Under the pieces are notes generated by a model. That model was not told where the DNA came from and did not search any database. It saw nothing but the letters and a program-made list of their open reading frames with translations. 64,000 bases of DNA from Streptomyces sp. YIM 130001 (GTDB lineage: Bacteria > Actinomycetota > Actinomycetes > Streptomycetales > Streptomycetaceae), in NCBI RefSeq assembly GCF_003574445.1, contig NZ_KZ984553.1:1-64000 (forward strand). Reading direction: 5' to 3'. Of this stretch, positions 25,727-35,741 are shown piece by piece (position 1 is the first letter of the stretch; every line of letters starts with the position of its first letter). Made by a program: the position numbers and the translations under genes.

Positions 25727-27469
25727 TCAGGGCCTGGGCACGTTCCGGAGGTTGGAGCGGGCCATCTGGACCATCCGGCCCACTCCGCCGTCGAGGACGA
25801 TCTTGCTGGCGGAGAGGGCGAAGCCGGTGACCATGTCGGCGCTGATCTTCGGCGGGATCGACAGCGCGTTGGGGTCGGTCACGATGTCGACCAGGGCCGG
25901 CCCCTTGTGGCTGAACGCCTCCTTCAGCGCTCCGGCGAGATGCTTGGGCTTCTCCACCCGCACCCCGTACGCCCCGGCCGCCCGGGCGATCGCCGCGAAG
26001 TCCGTGTTCTGGTAGCCCGTGCCGAACGACGGCAGGCCCGCGACCAGCATCTCCAGGTCGACCATGCCGAGCGAGGAGTTGTTGAACAGAACGACCTTCA
26101 CCGGCAGGTCGTGCTGCACCAAGGTGAGGAAGTCACCCATCAGCATGGAGAATCCGCCGTCGCCCGACATCGACACGACCTGCCGGTCGCGGTCCACGAA
26201 CTGGGCGCCGATCGCCTGCGGCAGTGCGTTCGCCATCGAGCCGTGCGAGAACGAACCGATCACGCGCCGCTTGCCGTTGGGCGTGAGATAGCGCGCCGCC
26301 CAGACGTTGCACATCCCGGTGTCGACGGTGAACACGGCGTCGTCCGCGGCCAGTTCGTCCAGCACGGAGGCCACGTACTCGGGGTGGATCGGCACATGCT
26401 TGTCCACCTTGCGGGTGTAGGCCTTGATCACACCCTCGAGGGCGTCGGCATGCTTCTTCAGCATCCGGTCGAGGAACTTGCGGTCCTTCTTCTCCCGCAC
26501 CTTGGGGATCAGACAGCGCAGCGTCTCGCGCACGTCACCCCAGACGGCGAGGTCGAGCTTGGAGCGCCGGCCCAGATGCTCGGGGCGCACGTCGACCTGC
26601 ACGATCTTCACGTCGTCCGGCAGGAAGGCGTTGTACGGGAAGTCGGTGCCGAGCAGGATCAGCAGATCGCACTCGTTCGTGGCCTCGTACGCCGCCCCGT
26701 AGCCGAGCAGTCCGCTCATGCCGACGTCGTAGGGGTTGTCGTACTGGATCCACTCCTTGCCGCGCAGGGCGTGGCCGACCGGGGACTTGACCCGTTCGGC
26801 GAGCTGCATGACCTCGGTGTGCGCACCGGCCGTACCGCTGCCGCAGAACAGCGTCACGCGCTTCGCCCCGTCGATCAGTTCGGCGAGGCTGTCGATCTCC
26901 GCGTCGCCCGGGCGGACGGTGGGCCGCGCGGTGACGAGGGCGTGCTCCACCGCGCGCTCCGGTGCGGTCTGCGCGGCGATGTCGCCGGGCAGTGTGACGA
27001 CGCTGACGCCGCCCTGGCCGACGGCGTGCTGGATCGCGGTCTGCAGCAGCCGCGGCATCTGCTGCGGGTTGGAGATCATCTCGCTGTAGTGACTGCACTC
27101 GCGGAACAGCTGGTCGGGATGGGTCTCCTGGAAGTAGTTGAGTCCGATCTCGCTGGACGGGATCTGGGCGGCGAGGGCGAGGACCGGTGCCATCGAGCGG
27201 TGGGCGTCGTACAGGCCGTTGATCAGGTGCAGGTTCCCCGGGCCGCAGGAGCCGGCGCAGGCCGCCATCCGGCCCGTGACCTGCGCTTCGGCGCCCGCGG
27301 CGAAGGCGGCGGTCTCCTCGTGCCTGACCTGGACCCACTCGATCCCCTTGGTGCGCCGGATCGCGTCCACCACGGGGTTGAGACTGTCGCCGACCACGCC
27401 GTACAGGCGCTGGACGCCCGCGCGCGCGAGGATGTCGACGAACTGCTCGGCGACGTTCTGCTTGGCCAT
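25727..27469 (-). CDS. poxB: Pyruvate dehydrogenase (quinone)/pyruvate oxidase, PoxB type
   Basis: A 580-residue thiamine-diphosphate and FAD enzyme that oxidatively decarboxylates pyruvate to acetate and passes electrons to quinone. The cofactor glutamate lies in VRHEETAAFAAGAEA near residue 50, the central FAD-binding domain includes PVGHALRGKEW, and the C-terminal ThDP motif is SMSGDGGFSMLMG, ending in VLFNNSS. The last 40 residues resemble the membrane-binding tail of PoxB. Acetolactate synthase is less likely because residue patterns follow PoxB throughout. The ATG at 27469 has AGGGG about ten bases upstream; an in-frame ATG 17 codons earlier is possible. Confidence 0.88.
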   Translation of the reverse strand: MAKQNVAEQFVDILARAGVQRLYGVVGDSLNPVVDAIRRTKGIEWVQVRHEETAAFAAGAEAQVTGRMAACAGSCGPGNLHLINGLYDAHRSMAPVLALAAQIPSSEIGLNYFQETHPDQLFRECSHYSEMISNPQQMPRLLQTAIQHAVGQGGVSVVTLPGDIAAQTAPERAVEHALVTARPTVRPGDAEIDSLAELIDGAKRVTLFCGSGTAGAHTEVMQLAERVKSPVGHALRGKEWIQYDNPYDVGMSGLLGYGAAYEATNECDLLILLGTDFPYNAFLPDDVKIVQVDVRPEHLGRRSKLDLAVWGDVRETLRCLIPKVREKKDRKFLDRMLKKHADALEGVIKAYTRKVDKHVPIHPEYVASVLDELAADDAVFTVDTGMCNVWAARYLTPNGKRRVIGSFSHGSMANALPQAIGAQFVDRDRQVVSMSGDGGFSMLMGDFLTLVQHDLPVKVVLFNNSSLGMVDLEMLVAGLPSFGTGYQNTDFAAIARAAGAYGVRVEKPKHLAGALKEAFSHKGPALVDIVTDPNALSIPPKISADMVTGFALSASKIVLDGGVGRMVQMARSNLRNVPRP

Positions 27470-27535
27470 GGAAAAGCACCCCTTGGATCCGACGCTCATC
27501 GAGTCTTCGGACCCATCCATTCACGTACCGGCCGG

Positions 27536-29566
27536 TTACGCCTCCCAGATGGCGCAAGCCGTACGGTCGTCGGCGTAGCCCTTGACCCGGATCTGGGTGT
27601 CCGCGAGGAACTCGGTGAGTCCGGGCGGCTCGCCCTCGGCCCAGCGCTCGCCGAGCAGTCCGGACAGCGCGGGCTCGCCGCGCAGCGGTTCGGCGAGACC
27701 TGCCGTGCACAGCAGCAGGGCGTCACCCGGGCGGGCTACCGAGGCGCGGAAGCGGAACGGCTCACGCGGGCGCTCCTGGGCCACCGTCCCGTACGGGGTG
27801 ACCGGTGTGGTGATGCCCAGATCCATGGTGAGGCGGTCGCCTTCCGGGGTCTCGCTCGGCGGGTCCCCGATGATGCCGCCGAAGCCGACGACCGGCTCAC
27901 CGGTGGCCTCGGCGACCGCCGGTTCGATGTCCTGCCAGTCGCCGTCCCGCAGCCGGAACAGACCGCCGCCGCCGACGCCGAAGAACACCCGTGTCCGGCA
28001 CTCCGGATCCGCGGGCAGCAGGAGGCAGCGCAGGCTGGTCGCCGCGTACTCCTCGGGCTCCAGGCCGAGTTCGGCTGCGCCGGCGCGGAGTTTGCCGAGG
28101 CTGTGGTCGGTGAGCCGGTGCAGTCCGGACTTGAGGTCGGCTCGGCGGGCGGCCCTGAGGTCCTCGGCGAGGCGCAGGTGGCTGCGGCCGACGGCACGCC
28201 CTATCCAGCGGCAGGCCTCGGCGGCGGCGCGGTGCGCTCCGGCGGTGGCCCGTGCGCCGGTCGCCATGGCGACCAGGATCAGGGCGCCGTCGTCGGTGCC
28301 GAAGCGGGCGGTGAGCAGGGAGTCGCGGCGGGGTTCGCCGCGGTAGCGGGCCGAGTCGCCGCGGGCTGATGCGGCGCGCAGGGTCCAGGGGCCGTAGGTC
28401 GCGCCGTCCAGGACGGTGTCGGCGACCAGGTCGCCGAGCGCGTCGGGCTCGGTGGCGGGCAGTGCGGTGGGCTCGGGGGCGTAGGTGGGCGGGCGGTCGC
28501 CGACGTGGCCGACGGCGGGCCGGCCGGGCGGGGCCTGCGGGATCTCGCTGGTGACGGCGTCCTTCGTGGCCGCGTCCGACGGCGGTCGCGAGGCGGGTAC
28601 GTCGTTGCCGCGGCGCTCGGTGGACGCGGTGTCACGCGCGGGGGCGTCGACGGGTGCGGCGGCGAGGGGGTGACGGCGGCGGGGCGGGGCCTCGGTGCCG
28701 GCTGCTGCCGATTCGGCGGGCGGGGGTGCGTAGTCGCCCGTGGCCGCTGCCGTACTGCCCGGGGTTGCCGGGTCCGTCTCGGCCAGTGGTGGGCCGAAGG
28801 GGGCGGAAGCGTCGTCGGCGGAACGAGGGCCGAGCGCTGTTCGCTCGGGGGCGGGAGCGGAGGACGGTGGCCCGAACCGCGGCGGGGGTGTCGCGTCCTG
28901 CCGGCCGGAGGGGGTGCCGGGCTCGGGCGTGCCGGTCGAATCGTCGGCGGCCGGTGCGGGTGCTGGCGCTGCTGCTGATGCGGGCGCCGGTGCAGGTTCA
29001 GGCGCGGGCGCGGTAGGTCCGAAGGTGGTCGGGTGATGGTCCCCGTCCGGGGATGCCCACGGAGCGCGTGGCGCGTAGGGGGCACGTGGCGGTGCCGAAT
29101 CCCCCTGTGCAGCAGGTGACTTGGGTGTCCGCGGTGACGGCGTCCCGGTGGCCCTGGGGTCCTGCGGCCGCTCCGGCACACCGTCCTCGTACGGCTCCGC
29201 GCGGGCCGGCCCCGCCGCCTCGTTCACGCCATCGGGTGCGGACTCCCCCGTGGCAGCCGGGCTTTCGGCGGGCGCGGCGGATCCCAGGGGCGGCCACGGC
29301 TGCCGCTGGGAGGAGGGAGTGGACGTCCCGGAGGACTCGGGTACGGGCTGCTCCGGCACCGACCGCCCCCGCGTGGCCCGATCGGGTGAAGCCGCCGGTC
29401 CGCCGTGCCCCGCCTCCGCGATGTCCGCCGCGGCTGCGTACCGGTCGTCGATGGTGTCCCGTGTGCCGGCCGGCCCTGTGTCCTCGGCCGACCCGTCGTA
29501 CAACTGCAGCCACCAGTCGTCCCCTTGGTCCGAGGTGCCGGTGTGCCTGTCCCCCTGCTGACTCAT
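27536..29566 (-). CDS. PP2C-like protein phosphatase domain protein with long disordered N-terminus
   Basis: A 676-residue protein. The first ~385 residues are rich in proline, alanine, glutamate and threonine and lack any fold signature. The last ~290 residues form a PP2C-like domain with LGDLVADTVLDGATYGPW, GDSARYRGEPRRDSLLTARF, GALILVAMATGA and a C-terminal GYADDRTACAIWEA, in the position where metal-binding Asp residues occur. It would be a serine/threonine phosphatase or a degenerate relative; some metal-binding residues appear changed. The ATG at 29566 fits; an upstream extension is low-complexity. The gene lies downstream of a secreted protease on the same strand, past a hairpin. Confidence 0.72.
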   Translation of the reverse strand: MSQQGDRHTGTSDQGDDWWLQLYDGSAEDTGPAGTRDTIDDRYAAAADIAEAGHGGPAASPDRATRGRSVPEQPVPESSGTSTPSSQRQPWPPLGSAAPAESPAATGESAPDGVNEAAGPARAEPYEDGVPERPQDPRATGTPSPRTPKSPAAQGDSAPPRAPYAPRAPWASPDGDHHPTTFGPTAPAPEPAPAPASAAAPAPAPAADDSTGTPEPGTPSGRQDATPPPRFGPPSSAPAPERTALGPRSADDASAPFGPPLAETDPATPGSTAAATGDYAPPPAESAAAGTEAPPRRRHPLAAAPVDAPARDTASTERRGNDVPASRPPSDAATKDAVTSEIPQAPPGRPAVGHVGDRPPTYAPEPTALPATEPDALGDLVADTVLDGATYGPWTLRAASARGDSARYRGEPRRDSLLTARFGTDDGALILVAMATGARATAGAHRAAAEACRWIGRAVGRSHLRLAEDLRAARRADLKSGLHRLTDHSLGKLRAGAAELGLEPEEYAATSLRCLLLPADPECRTRVFFGVGGGGLFRLRDGDWQDIEPAVAEATGEPVVGFGGIIGDPPSETPEGDRLTMDLGITTPVTPYGTVAQERPREPFRFRASVARPGDALLLCTAGLAEPLRGEPALSGLLGERWAEGEPPGLTEFLADTQIRVKGYADDRTACAIWEA

Positions 29567-29650
29567 GCCCCTATTGTCCACCGTCGGCGGCGCGCGAAAA
29601 CGGGGCATCCCCAAAATGCCCTCGCACGGCAGCGCCCGGCGACCGGCAAA

Positions 29651-29698
29651 GGTCCGCCGGACGGCCCCACCCCCCACGGGAGGAACGCCCGGCGGACC
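29651..29698 (-). terminator. 10-bp stem hairpin downstream of the protease gene
   Basis: GGTCCGCCGG pairs perfectly with CCGGCGGACC across a 28-base loop, starting about 42 bp after the protease stop codon on the minus strand. It would separate the protease from the phosphatase gene. Confidence 0.6.
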
Positions 29699-29739
29699 GC
29701 TCGTCGGCGCGCGAGTCAGCGCGCGCCATATGACCGTGA

Positions 29740-32700
29740 CTACCGCACGTCGTACGCACGCGCCACGGTCTGGCGCACCGAATTGCCGTCCGTGTCGGTC
29801 AGTTCGGTCCGCAGCCACACCTGCAAGCCCGAGGCTCCGGCGTGGTTCACGGTGGCCGTCGCGCCCCTGCCGTCGACGGACACAGCGGCATCGGTCCAGG
29901 TCTTGCCCTCGTCGTAGGAGTAGGCGAGGGACGCGGACTTGACCGCCTCGGGTGTGTATCCCGCATGCCCCGTGGCCGTGAGGCGAATCCGCTGACCGTT
30001 CTTCGCCGCCAGGGTCTTGAGACCGTCCTCGGGCAGCGCACAGCGCGGGAAGAGGATCGGCAGGGGCTGCGAGTACTGCGTGGGATCGGCCTTCGAGCGG
30101 AACGTCCAGGCCGTCTCGACCGAGGTGGACCGCTGCCAGACCTCCGCGGGCGCACCGGTCTTGGTGATGCTCTGGCGCAGTTCGTAGGCTCCGTCGTCGG
30201 CCGGTACGTCGAAGACGCCGGACGGGTAGCCGCTGGTGCCTATCTCCTTGCCGTCCCGGTACAGCTTCAGGTTCCCGATGTCACCGAACGAACCGGGCTC
30301 CGCGTGGTGCGCACCGTCGCCCCACATGGCGGCGGAGAAGCCGATCAGATTCGCCTGGCGCTCGGCGGCCAGGAGCGGTTCGCCCTCGGTGTCGCGCGGA
30401 GCGGTGGGCGCGATCACGGAGTCGTACCAGCTCTCCTTGCGCTCCTTGCCGGGGCGGTGGGTGCGCTGCTGGTCGATCATGAACTCGCCGAACGGGAAGC
30501 TGCTCGAGACGACGTGGTCCCAGGCCGTGCTGCCCGGCGTGTAGTACTCGGTGCGCTCGCCGGGGACCGGCGCCGGCTCGGCGGAGCCGAGGTACACGCT
30601 GCTGCCGTCGGGGCGGTAGGCCGCCGTGCTGTCGAGGTAGTCGGCGCTCGCCCCCATCGCGTGGTACGTCGAATCGACCCTGCCCAGGCGGCTGTCGCGG
30701 TCGCGGTAGGTGCGGTCGGTGCGGATGGTGCCGTCCTCGGTGTGGCCCAGGTTGTAGACGTACGGGCTCGCCGACTCGGCCTTCCAGCGGAGGGTCACGG
30801 GGCCCTGCCCGAGGCGGTCGGTGAGCTCTCGGGCCTCCGTCTTCTCCACCGCAAGGACGGGTAGCGGTGCGCCGGTGAGGCCGGCCGCCGGCTGCCAGCG
30901 GCCGGGCGTGGCACGGTGCAGGACGAGGCCCTCGGCGCCGGCCTCCTTCGCGTCCTGGGCGATGGTGGAGACCGAGCTGTCCGCACCGACCTCGACCAGC
31001 GCGAGCTTGGACTCGACGCCGGCGTCCGCCAGTTCGTCCGCCGAGCCGCTGCCCGCGTCGACGAGCGGGGCCCTGCCGGTGCCGTCCAGGTTCGCGGATC
31101 CGGTGCCGGAGGAGACGGGGTGCAGCGTCGGGCCGCCGACGACCGCGAACTCGTCGATCAGCGGGGCGTACTGGCGCCAGTAGCTGCCGAATTCGAAGTC
31201 GCCGTCAGCGGCCCGCCCTTCGACCGAGGCGTAGTACGACGCGACGGTGGATCCGGCCGCCAGCGACCCGGCGTGCAGCCAGGTGTCGTCCCAGGTGCGG
31301 GAGAACGCGAGGGTGGCGGCGCGGGTCTCGGTGGGCCGGTCGGTGGCGACCGCCAGGCGGTGGGCCGCGCGCGCGTCGAGGACGACCGTGGTGTCCTTCT
31401 TCAACTCCAGTTGCGGGCGGCCGAGATACGTGACGGAGTCGGTCAGCGTCGCGCCTTCGCCCGCGTCCGGTGTGGTGACGAAGCTGGACAGGAAGTAGTT
31501 GCCGGGGCGCAGTCGGTAGGTCTGGTCGGTGGCGCCGTCGTTGAAGCGGCGCTCCCCGTCGGCCGTGTCGGTGCTGATGACGTCGAGCGACGAACTTCCC
31601 GCGGCCGCGTCCCCGGCCCGGTCGACGAGTTTGACCCGCAGCGTCACCGTCTCGGGCTGCACGTACAGGGCGAAGGGCGTGGAGAGGGTGACTCCCTTCG
31701 CGGTGGCCCGGATCCGTCCGGTGACATCGCCGTACTGGGAGCGCTCCAGGCGGGCCGTCGGGTCGACGGCGAGGGGTACGCGGACGGTCTCGCCGGCCGC
31801 GACCGTCACCTTGCGGTCGCCGAGCTTCGCCGGCTTCGAGCGGACCCGGGAACCGTCGTTGCCGGTGACGTCCTCGACGCTCAGCGAGAGCGTGACGGGC
31901 CTGTCGCCGGTGTTGGTGTACGGCATCTCGACGGTGGTGCGGTCGCTGGGATCCTGCGGCCAGTTGAAGGTGCCGCCCTGGACCGCGGGCGCGCCGAGCA
32001 CCGTGGCTTCGGTAGCGGCTGCCACGTCGAGGCGGCCGGCGCCGGTCTCCCGGACGTCGCCGGGGAGCCCGGACTCGGCGGAGCCGACGAGCGCCGCCTT
32101 GAGCTGCTGCGGCGAGTAGTCGGGGTGACGCTGTTTCAGGATCGCTGCCGCGCCCGCGACATGGGGCGCGGCCATCGACGTACCGGACATCGACCGGTAC
32201 GCCTGCGCGTCCCGTCCGCCGGCGGCCGCGGCGGAGATCCCGACGCCGGGGGCGGCGATCTCGGGCTTGAGGGTGTGGGTGGCGACGGCCGGTCCGCGGC
32301 TGGAGAAGGGGGCGGTGGAGTCGTCACGGTCCACGGCGCCGACGGTGAGTACGCCGGGGGTGCAGCCCGGCGAGGAGACGGTGTTGTGCGAGGGGCCGGT
32401 GTTTCCGGCCGCGACGACGAACAACGTGCCGGAATCGGCAGCCAGTTGCTCGGCGGCCGTACTCATCGGGTCGGTGCAGTCGGTGGGTTCGGGGCTGCCG
32501 AGGCTCATGGACACCACGTCGGCCTGCTGCTCGACGGCCCACTGCATACCGGCGATGATCCACGAATCCTGGCCGAAGCCCTGGTCGTTGAGGACCTTGC
32601 CGTTGAGCAGGTCGGTGCCGGGCGCCACTCCCTTCTTGGCGCCGTCGCTCGCCGCTCCGGAGCCGCCGACGGTGGAGATGGTGTGGGTGCCGTGGCCCTG

Positions 32701-33501
32701 GTTGTCCTCGGTGCCGCCGGAGTCGGTGAAGTTCTTCTCGGCGGTGATCCGGCCGTCCAGGTCCGGGTGTCGGGCGTCGGCGCCGGTGTCGAGGACGGCG
32801 ACCTCGGTGCCCTTGCCGTCGTAGCCGGACTGCCAGGCCTCGGGCGCGTGCACCTGCCGGGTGGAGCGGTCGAGATTCGTCTCCACCCTGCCGTCCAGCC
32901 AGAGCTTCTTCAGACCCGCGGTGGCACGGGACGTGGCGCGGGTCACGTCGGACCAGAAGTCGGTGGCCTTCTTCTTGTCGGCCTCGAGGGCGACGCCGTC
33001 GACGGGCGCGAGGACCAGGGTCCGGGTGGCGCCGCGCGGTGCGGCGGGCGCGGAGCGGGCCACCTCGACGGATTCGTCGTAGAGCGCGATGAGCGGCAGG
33101 GACTTCGCGTGGGCGTCGTCGTAGCCCTGTCTCACCAGGCCCGTGACATTGAAGAGTTGCTCGTCGACCAGGTCGTCGGCGACGGCGCCCGCGGCACCCT
33201 CCGGGTAGACGTACAGGTCGTCGCCCGACTGCCGGGTCTGCAGCAGCGGCCGGCTGCCGTCGGCGCGCGGGAGCGCGGCGGCCGTGCTCCGGCCGTCGGA
33301 GTCGGTGGTCACCAGGACGCGGTCGCCGGTGACGAGCGTGACGGTGGAACGCTGCCCGGCCACGTCCGCGGCCTCGCTGCCCACCAGGGGCCTGGATTCC
33401 GGTGCGTCCCCGCCCGGTGCTGCGGCGGAGGGCATGGCGAGGGTGATCGCCAAGGCGGCGGCTGTGGCCGCGCCCAGGGCAGTCCGTGATGACGCGCGCA
33501 T
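29740..33501 (-). CDS. Secreted S8 family serine peptidase (subtilisin-like), 1253 residues
   Basis: A large exported protease. A signal peptide occupies residues 1-28 (RASSRTALG, hydrophobic core, then PSAAAPGG). A propeptide follows. The catalytic triad is Asp238 in AVLDTGADARHPD, His270 in GHGTHTIST and Ser442 in SGTSMAAPHVAG, and the oxyanion Asn is in VVAAGNTGP. About 790 C-terminal residues hold beta-rich domains, possibly adhesive or PA-like. The family is extracellular and degrades protein substrates. The ATG at 33501 has GGGGAG near it. A regulator gene is divergent 151 bp away and probably controls it. Confidence 0.93.
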   Translation of the reverse strand: MRASSRTALGAATAAALAITLAMPSAAAPGGDAPESRPLVGSEAADVAGQRSTVTLVTGDRVLVTTDSDGRSTAAALPRADGSRPLLQTRQSGDDLYVYPEGAAGAVADDLVDEQLFNVTGLVRQGYDDAHAKSLPLIALYDESVEVARSAPAAPRGATRTLVLAPVDGVALEADKKKATDFWSDVTRATSRATAGLKKLWLDGRVETNLDRSTRQVHAPEAWQSGYDGKGTEVAVLDTGADARHPDLDGRITAEKNFTDSGGTEDNQGHGTHTISTVGGSGAASDGAKKGVAPGTDLLNGKVLNDQGFGQDSWIIAGMQWAVEQQADVVSMSLGSPEPTDCTDPMSTAAEQLAADSGTLFVVAAGNTGPSHNTVSSPGCTPGVLTVGAVDRDDSTAPFSSRGPAVATHTLKPEIAAPGVGISAAAAGGRDAQAYRSMSGTSMAAPHVAGAAAILKQRHPDYSPQQLKAALVGSAESGLPGDVRETGAGRLDVAAATEATVLGAPAVQGGTFNWPQDPSDRTTVEMPYTNTGDRPVTLSLSVEDVTGNDGSRVRSKPAKLGDRKVTVAAGETVRVPLAVDPTARLERSQYGDVTGRIRATAKGVTLSTPFALYVQPETVTLRVKLVDRAGDAAAGSSSLDVISTDTADGERRFNDGATDQTYRLRPGNYFLSSFVTTPDAGEGATLTDSVTYLGRPQLELKKDTTVVLDARAAHRLAVATDRPTETRAATLAFSRTWDDTWLHAGSLAAGSTVASYYASVEGRAADGDFEFGSYWRQYAPLIDEFAVVGGPTLHPVSSGTGSANLDGTGRAPLVDAGSGSADELADAGVESKLALVEVGADSSVSTIAQDAKEAGAEGLVLHRATPGRWQPAAGLTGAPLPVLAVEKTEARELTDRLGQGPVTLRWKAESASPYVYNLGHTEDGTIRTDRTYRDRDSRLGRVDSTYHAMGASADYLDSTAAYRPDGSSVYLGSAEPAPVPGERTEYYTPGSTAWDHVVSSSFPFGEFMIDQQRTHRPGKERKESWYDSVIAPTAPRDTEGEPLLAAERQANLIGFSAAMWGDGAHHAEPGSFGDIGNLKLYRDGKEIGTSGYPSGVFDVPADDGAYELRQSITKTGAPAEVWQRSTSVETAWTFRSKADPTQYSQPLPILFPRCALPEDGLKTLAAKNGQRIRLTATGHAGYTPEAVKSASLAYSYDEGKTWTDAAVSVDGRGATATVNHAGASGLQVWLRTELTDTDGNSVRQTVARAYDVR

Positions 33502-33652
33502 CGGTCTCCCCAACTCGAGTGTGCGGTGGCGACACATTGGCAGAGAGGCGGTGGGTGCAGGGATGATGTACGGAGGCGGGTTTGCGCCGTGGCTGTTTCC
33601 CGCCACGGCGGGCGCCTGCAGGGGCGGGCGGAACTGGGGAGGGACGCGCTTC

Positions 33653-34639
33653 ATGCTGGGGGCCATAGGTCTGGACGAGGTACAGGAATCGGCATACCGG
33701 ACGCTGGTGTCGCTGGGCGCGGCAGACGTGCCCGATCTGGCGCACCGGCTCGCGCTCGCCGAGCCCGAGGCGGTACGGACGCTGCGGCGTCTCGAACACC
33801 ACGGCCTGGCCGCGCAGTCGACGGCCCGGCCCGGCCGCTGGGTGGCCGCGCCGCCCGGTGTCGCGCTCGGCGCTCTGCTGACCCAGCAGCGCCACGAACT
33901 GGACAAGGCCGAACTCGCGGCGGCGCTTCTGGCCGAGGACTACCGGGCCCAGGCCACCGAACCCGCGGTGCACGACCTGGTGGAGGTGGTGACCGGCCAG
34001 GGCGCGGTGGCCCGCCGCTTCCTGCAACTGCAGCTCGGTGCGTCGGTCGAGGTGTGCGCCCTGGTCACAGGAAGGCCCACGGTGGTCTCCGGTGTGGAGA
34101 ACGAGGCCGAGGAGCAGGCCGCGGGCCGCGGAGTGCGCTACCGCGTGGTGGTGGAGCGGGAGGTGCTCGCGCTGCCGGCGGGTTTCACCGAGATGACCGC
34201 GGCGCTGGGCCGGAACGAGGAGCTCCGCATGGTGGACGCGGTGCCGACGAAACTGGTGATCGCCGACCGTTCGCTCGCCATGGTCCCGCTGACCTCCCGC
34301 AAGTCGGACCCGGCCGCGCTCGTGGTGCACGCGAGCGGCCTGCTCGAATCGCTCAGCGGTCTCTTCGAGGCGGTATGGCGCGATGCGCTGCCGCTGCGGA
34401 TAGGCGAGGACGGAGGGCTCCGCGAGGACGCCGAGGCGGGCCCCGACGGCACAGATCTGGAGATCCTCTCGCTGCTGCTCGCCGGGCTCACGGACGCGAG
34501 CGTCGCCAAGCAGCTCGACCTCGGCCTGCGGACCGTGCAACGCCGGGTGAAGCGGCTGATGGAACTGACGGATGTGACGACCCGGCTCCAGCTGGGCTGG
34601 CATGCGTACGAGCGGGGCTGGGTGGCACGGGGAGCGTGA
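33653..34639 (+). CDS. TrmB/LuxR-type helix-turn-helix transcriptional regulator
   Basis: A 328-residue regulator with two DNA-binding parts. Residues about 5-60 resemble a TrmB-type winged helix (ESAYRTLVSLG, DVPDLAHRLAL, then AVRTLRRLEHHGL). The C-terminus has a LuxR-like helix-turn-helix (ILSLLLAGLTDASVAKQL followed by GLRTVQRRVKRLMELTDV). The central domain has no known ligand signature. Proteins of this layout often sit beside secreted protease genes in Streptomyces, and here it is divergent from one, which makes it the likely regulator. The ATG at 33653 follows GGAGGG at nine bases; two upstream ATGs in frame lack a ribosome site. Confidence 0.75.
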   Translation: MLGAIGLDEVQESAYRTLVSLGAADVPDLAHRLALAEPEAVRTLRRLEHHGLAAQSTARPGRWVAAPPGVALGALLTQQRHELDKAELAAALLAEDYRAQATEPAVHDLVEVVTGQGAVARRFLQLQLGASVEVCALVTGRPTVVSGVENEAEEQAAGRGVRYRVVVEREVLALPAGFTEMTAALGRNEELRMVDAVPTKLVIADRSLAMVPLTSRKSDPAALVVHASGLLESLSGLFEAVWRDALPLRIGEDGGLREDAEAGPDGTDLEILSLLLAGLTDASVAKQLDLGLRTVQRRVKRLMELTDVTTRLQLGWHAYERGWVARGA

Positions 34640-34711
34640 CCGCGGCGGCCCTGCGAGCCCTGCCCACCCCCTTGACCTGCACAAGTCACTCATATCGGGC
34701 AGTCTTGGCAG

Positions 34712-35197
34712 ATGAACGCCTGGGAGCTCGCGCTGGTCGCGCTCGTGCTGCTGCTCGGCGTGTGCGGAGTGCTGCTGCCCGGCGTACCGGGGCCCTGGCT
34801 GGTCTGGGCGGCGATCCTGTGGTGGTCGCTGACCACCCGGACCGCGGTGGCCTGGGGCGTACTGGTCGGTGTGACGGCGCTGCTCCTGGTGAGCCAGGTG
34901 GTCCGCTGGCTGCTGCCACCGCGCCGGCTGCGCGAGGCCGGCATCACCCGGACCATGGCTCTCTGGGCGGGCGGCGGCGCGTTCGCGGGCTTCTGCGTAC
35001 TGCCCGTCATCGGCGCGATACCCGGCTTCATCGGCGGCATCTACGCCTCGGAACGCCTCCGGCTCGGCCGGCACGGGGCGGCCAAGGCGGCCACCCGGAC
35101 CGCGATGCGCGAGGCAGGCACCAGCATCCTGGTCGAACTCTTCAGCTGCCTGCTCGCGGCGGGGGCCTGGTTGGGGGCGGTGATCTGGGGGCGGTGA
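34712..35197 (+). CDS. DUF456 domain-containing membrane protein
   Basis: A 161-residue integral membrane protein. Hydrophobic segments near residues 5-25, 28-45, 48-68, 85-108 and 135-157 give about four or five helices, with the glycine-rich VIGAIPGFIGGIYASERL characteristic of DUF456. The function of the family is unknown. The start has no Shine-Dalgarno, and a TTGACC with an imperfect -10 box lies just upstream, so leaderless expression is possible. The downstream neighbour is an F420-type enzyme 130 bp away on the same strand. Confidence 0.75.
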   Translation: MNAWELALVALVLLLGVCGVLLPGVPGPWLVWAAILWWSLTTRTAVAWGVLVGVTALLLVSQVVRWLLPPRRLREAGITRTMALWAGGGAFAGFCVLPVIGAIPGFIGGIYASERLRLGRHGAAKAATRTAMREAGTSILVELFSCLLAAGAWLGAVIWGR

Positions 35198-35327
35198 TCC
35201 GGGGCGTCGATCCGGCGACTGCCATCGGTGGACCCACGTCTGTCGCTGGACCCAGGTCTGCGGACCGAGGCCCGCCCTGCGTCCATGGACCGATGCGCAC
35301 ACCCCTCCCGCGTGGCAGCCTCGTGGC

Positions 35328-35723
35328 ATGACGGCATCCAGCGCATTCACCGGATTCACCGCGGCCGAACGCGAGTACCTCGCCTCGCAGCGTCTGGGCC
35401 GACTCGCCACGGTCGACGCCGAGGGGCAGCCTCAGGCGAACCCCGTCGGCTTCTATCCGCAGGACGACGGCACCATCCTGATCGGCGGTTACGCCCTCGG
35501 CACCACCAAGAAGTGGCGCAATCTCCGCGGGAACCCGAAAGTCGCACTGGTCGTGGACGACCTCGTCAGCGTCCGGCCCTGGCGGGTCCGCGGCATGGAC
35601 ATCAGGGGCGAGGCCGAACTCCACACCGGACCGCACGACCTCGGCGCGCACTTCAGCGAGGAACTCATCCGCATCCACCCCCGCAAGGTGCACAGCTGGG
35701 GCCTCGACGAACCGGCCGGCTGA
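35328..35723 (+). CDS. PPOX-class F420-dependent oxidoreductase family protein
   Basis: A 131-residue protein with the split-barrel fold of the pyridoxamine-5'-phosphate-oxidase superfamily. Typical segments are AEREYLASQRLGRLATV at residues 11-27, PQANPVGFY, and NPKVALVVDD, and the length matches the small actinobacterial F420-binding enzymes. It probably binds the deazaflavin F420, but the substrate is unknown. No clear ribosome site precedes the ATG. The gene converges with ogt 18 bp away. Confidence 0.75.
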   Translation: MTASSAFTGFTAAEREYLASQRLGRLATVDAEGQPQANPVGFYPQDDGTILIGGYALGTTKKWRNLRGNPKVALVVDDLVSVRPWRVRGMDIRGEAELHTGPHDLGAHFSEELIRIHPRKVHSWGLDEPAG

Positions 35724-35741
35724 GCGGCCGTACGGCCCCGG

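Noticed and set aside
27470..27520. An upstream ATG start for poxB (17 residues longer)
   Set aside because: The extra residues do not belong to the family, whose N-terminus begins close to the chosen ATG.
25907..28369. A long plus-strand frame opposite poxB and the phosphatase gene
   Set aside because: It spans two real genes on the other strand and their intergenic gap, with no ribosome site or domain.
30916..33489. A long plus-strand frame opposite the subtilisin gene
   Set aside because: The subtilisin frame has a signal peptide and a full catalytic triad. The opposite frame reads as glycine/arginine-rich shadow sequence.
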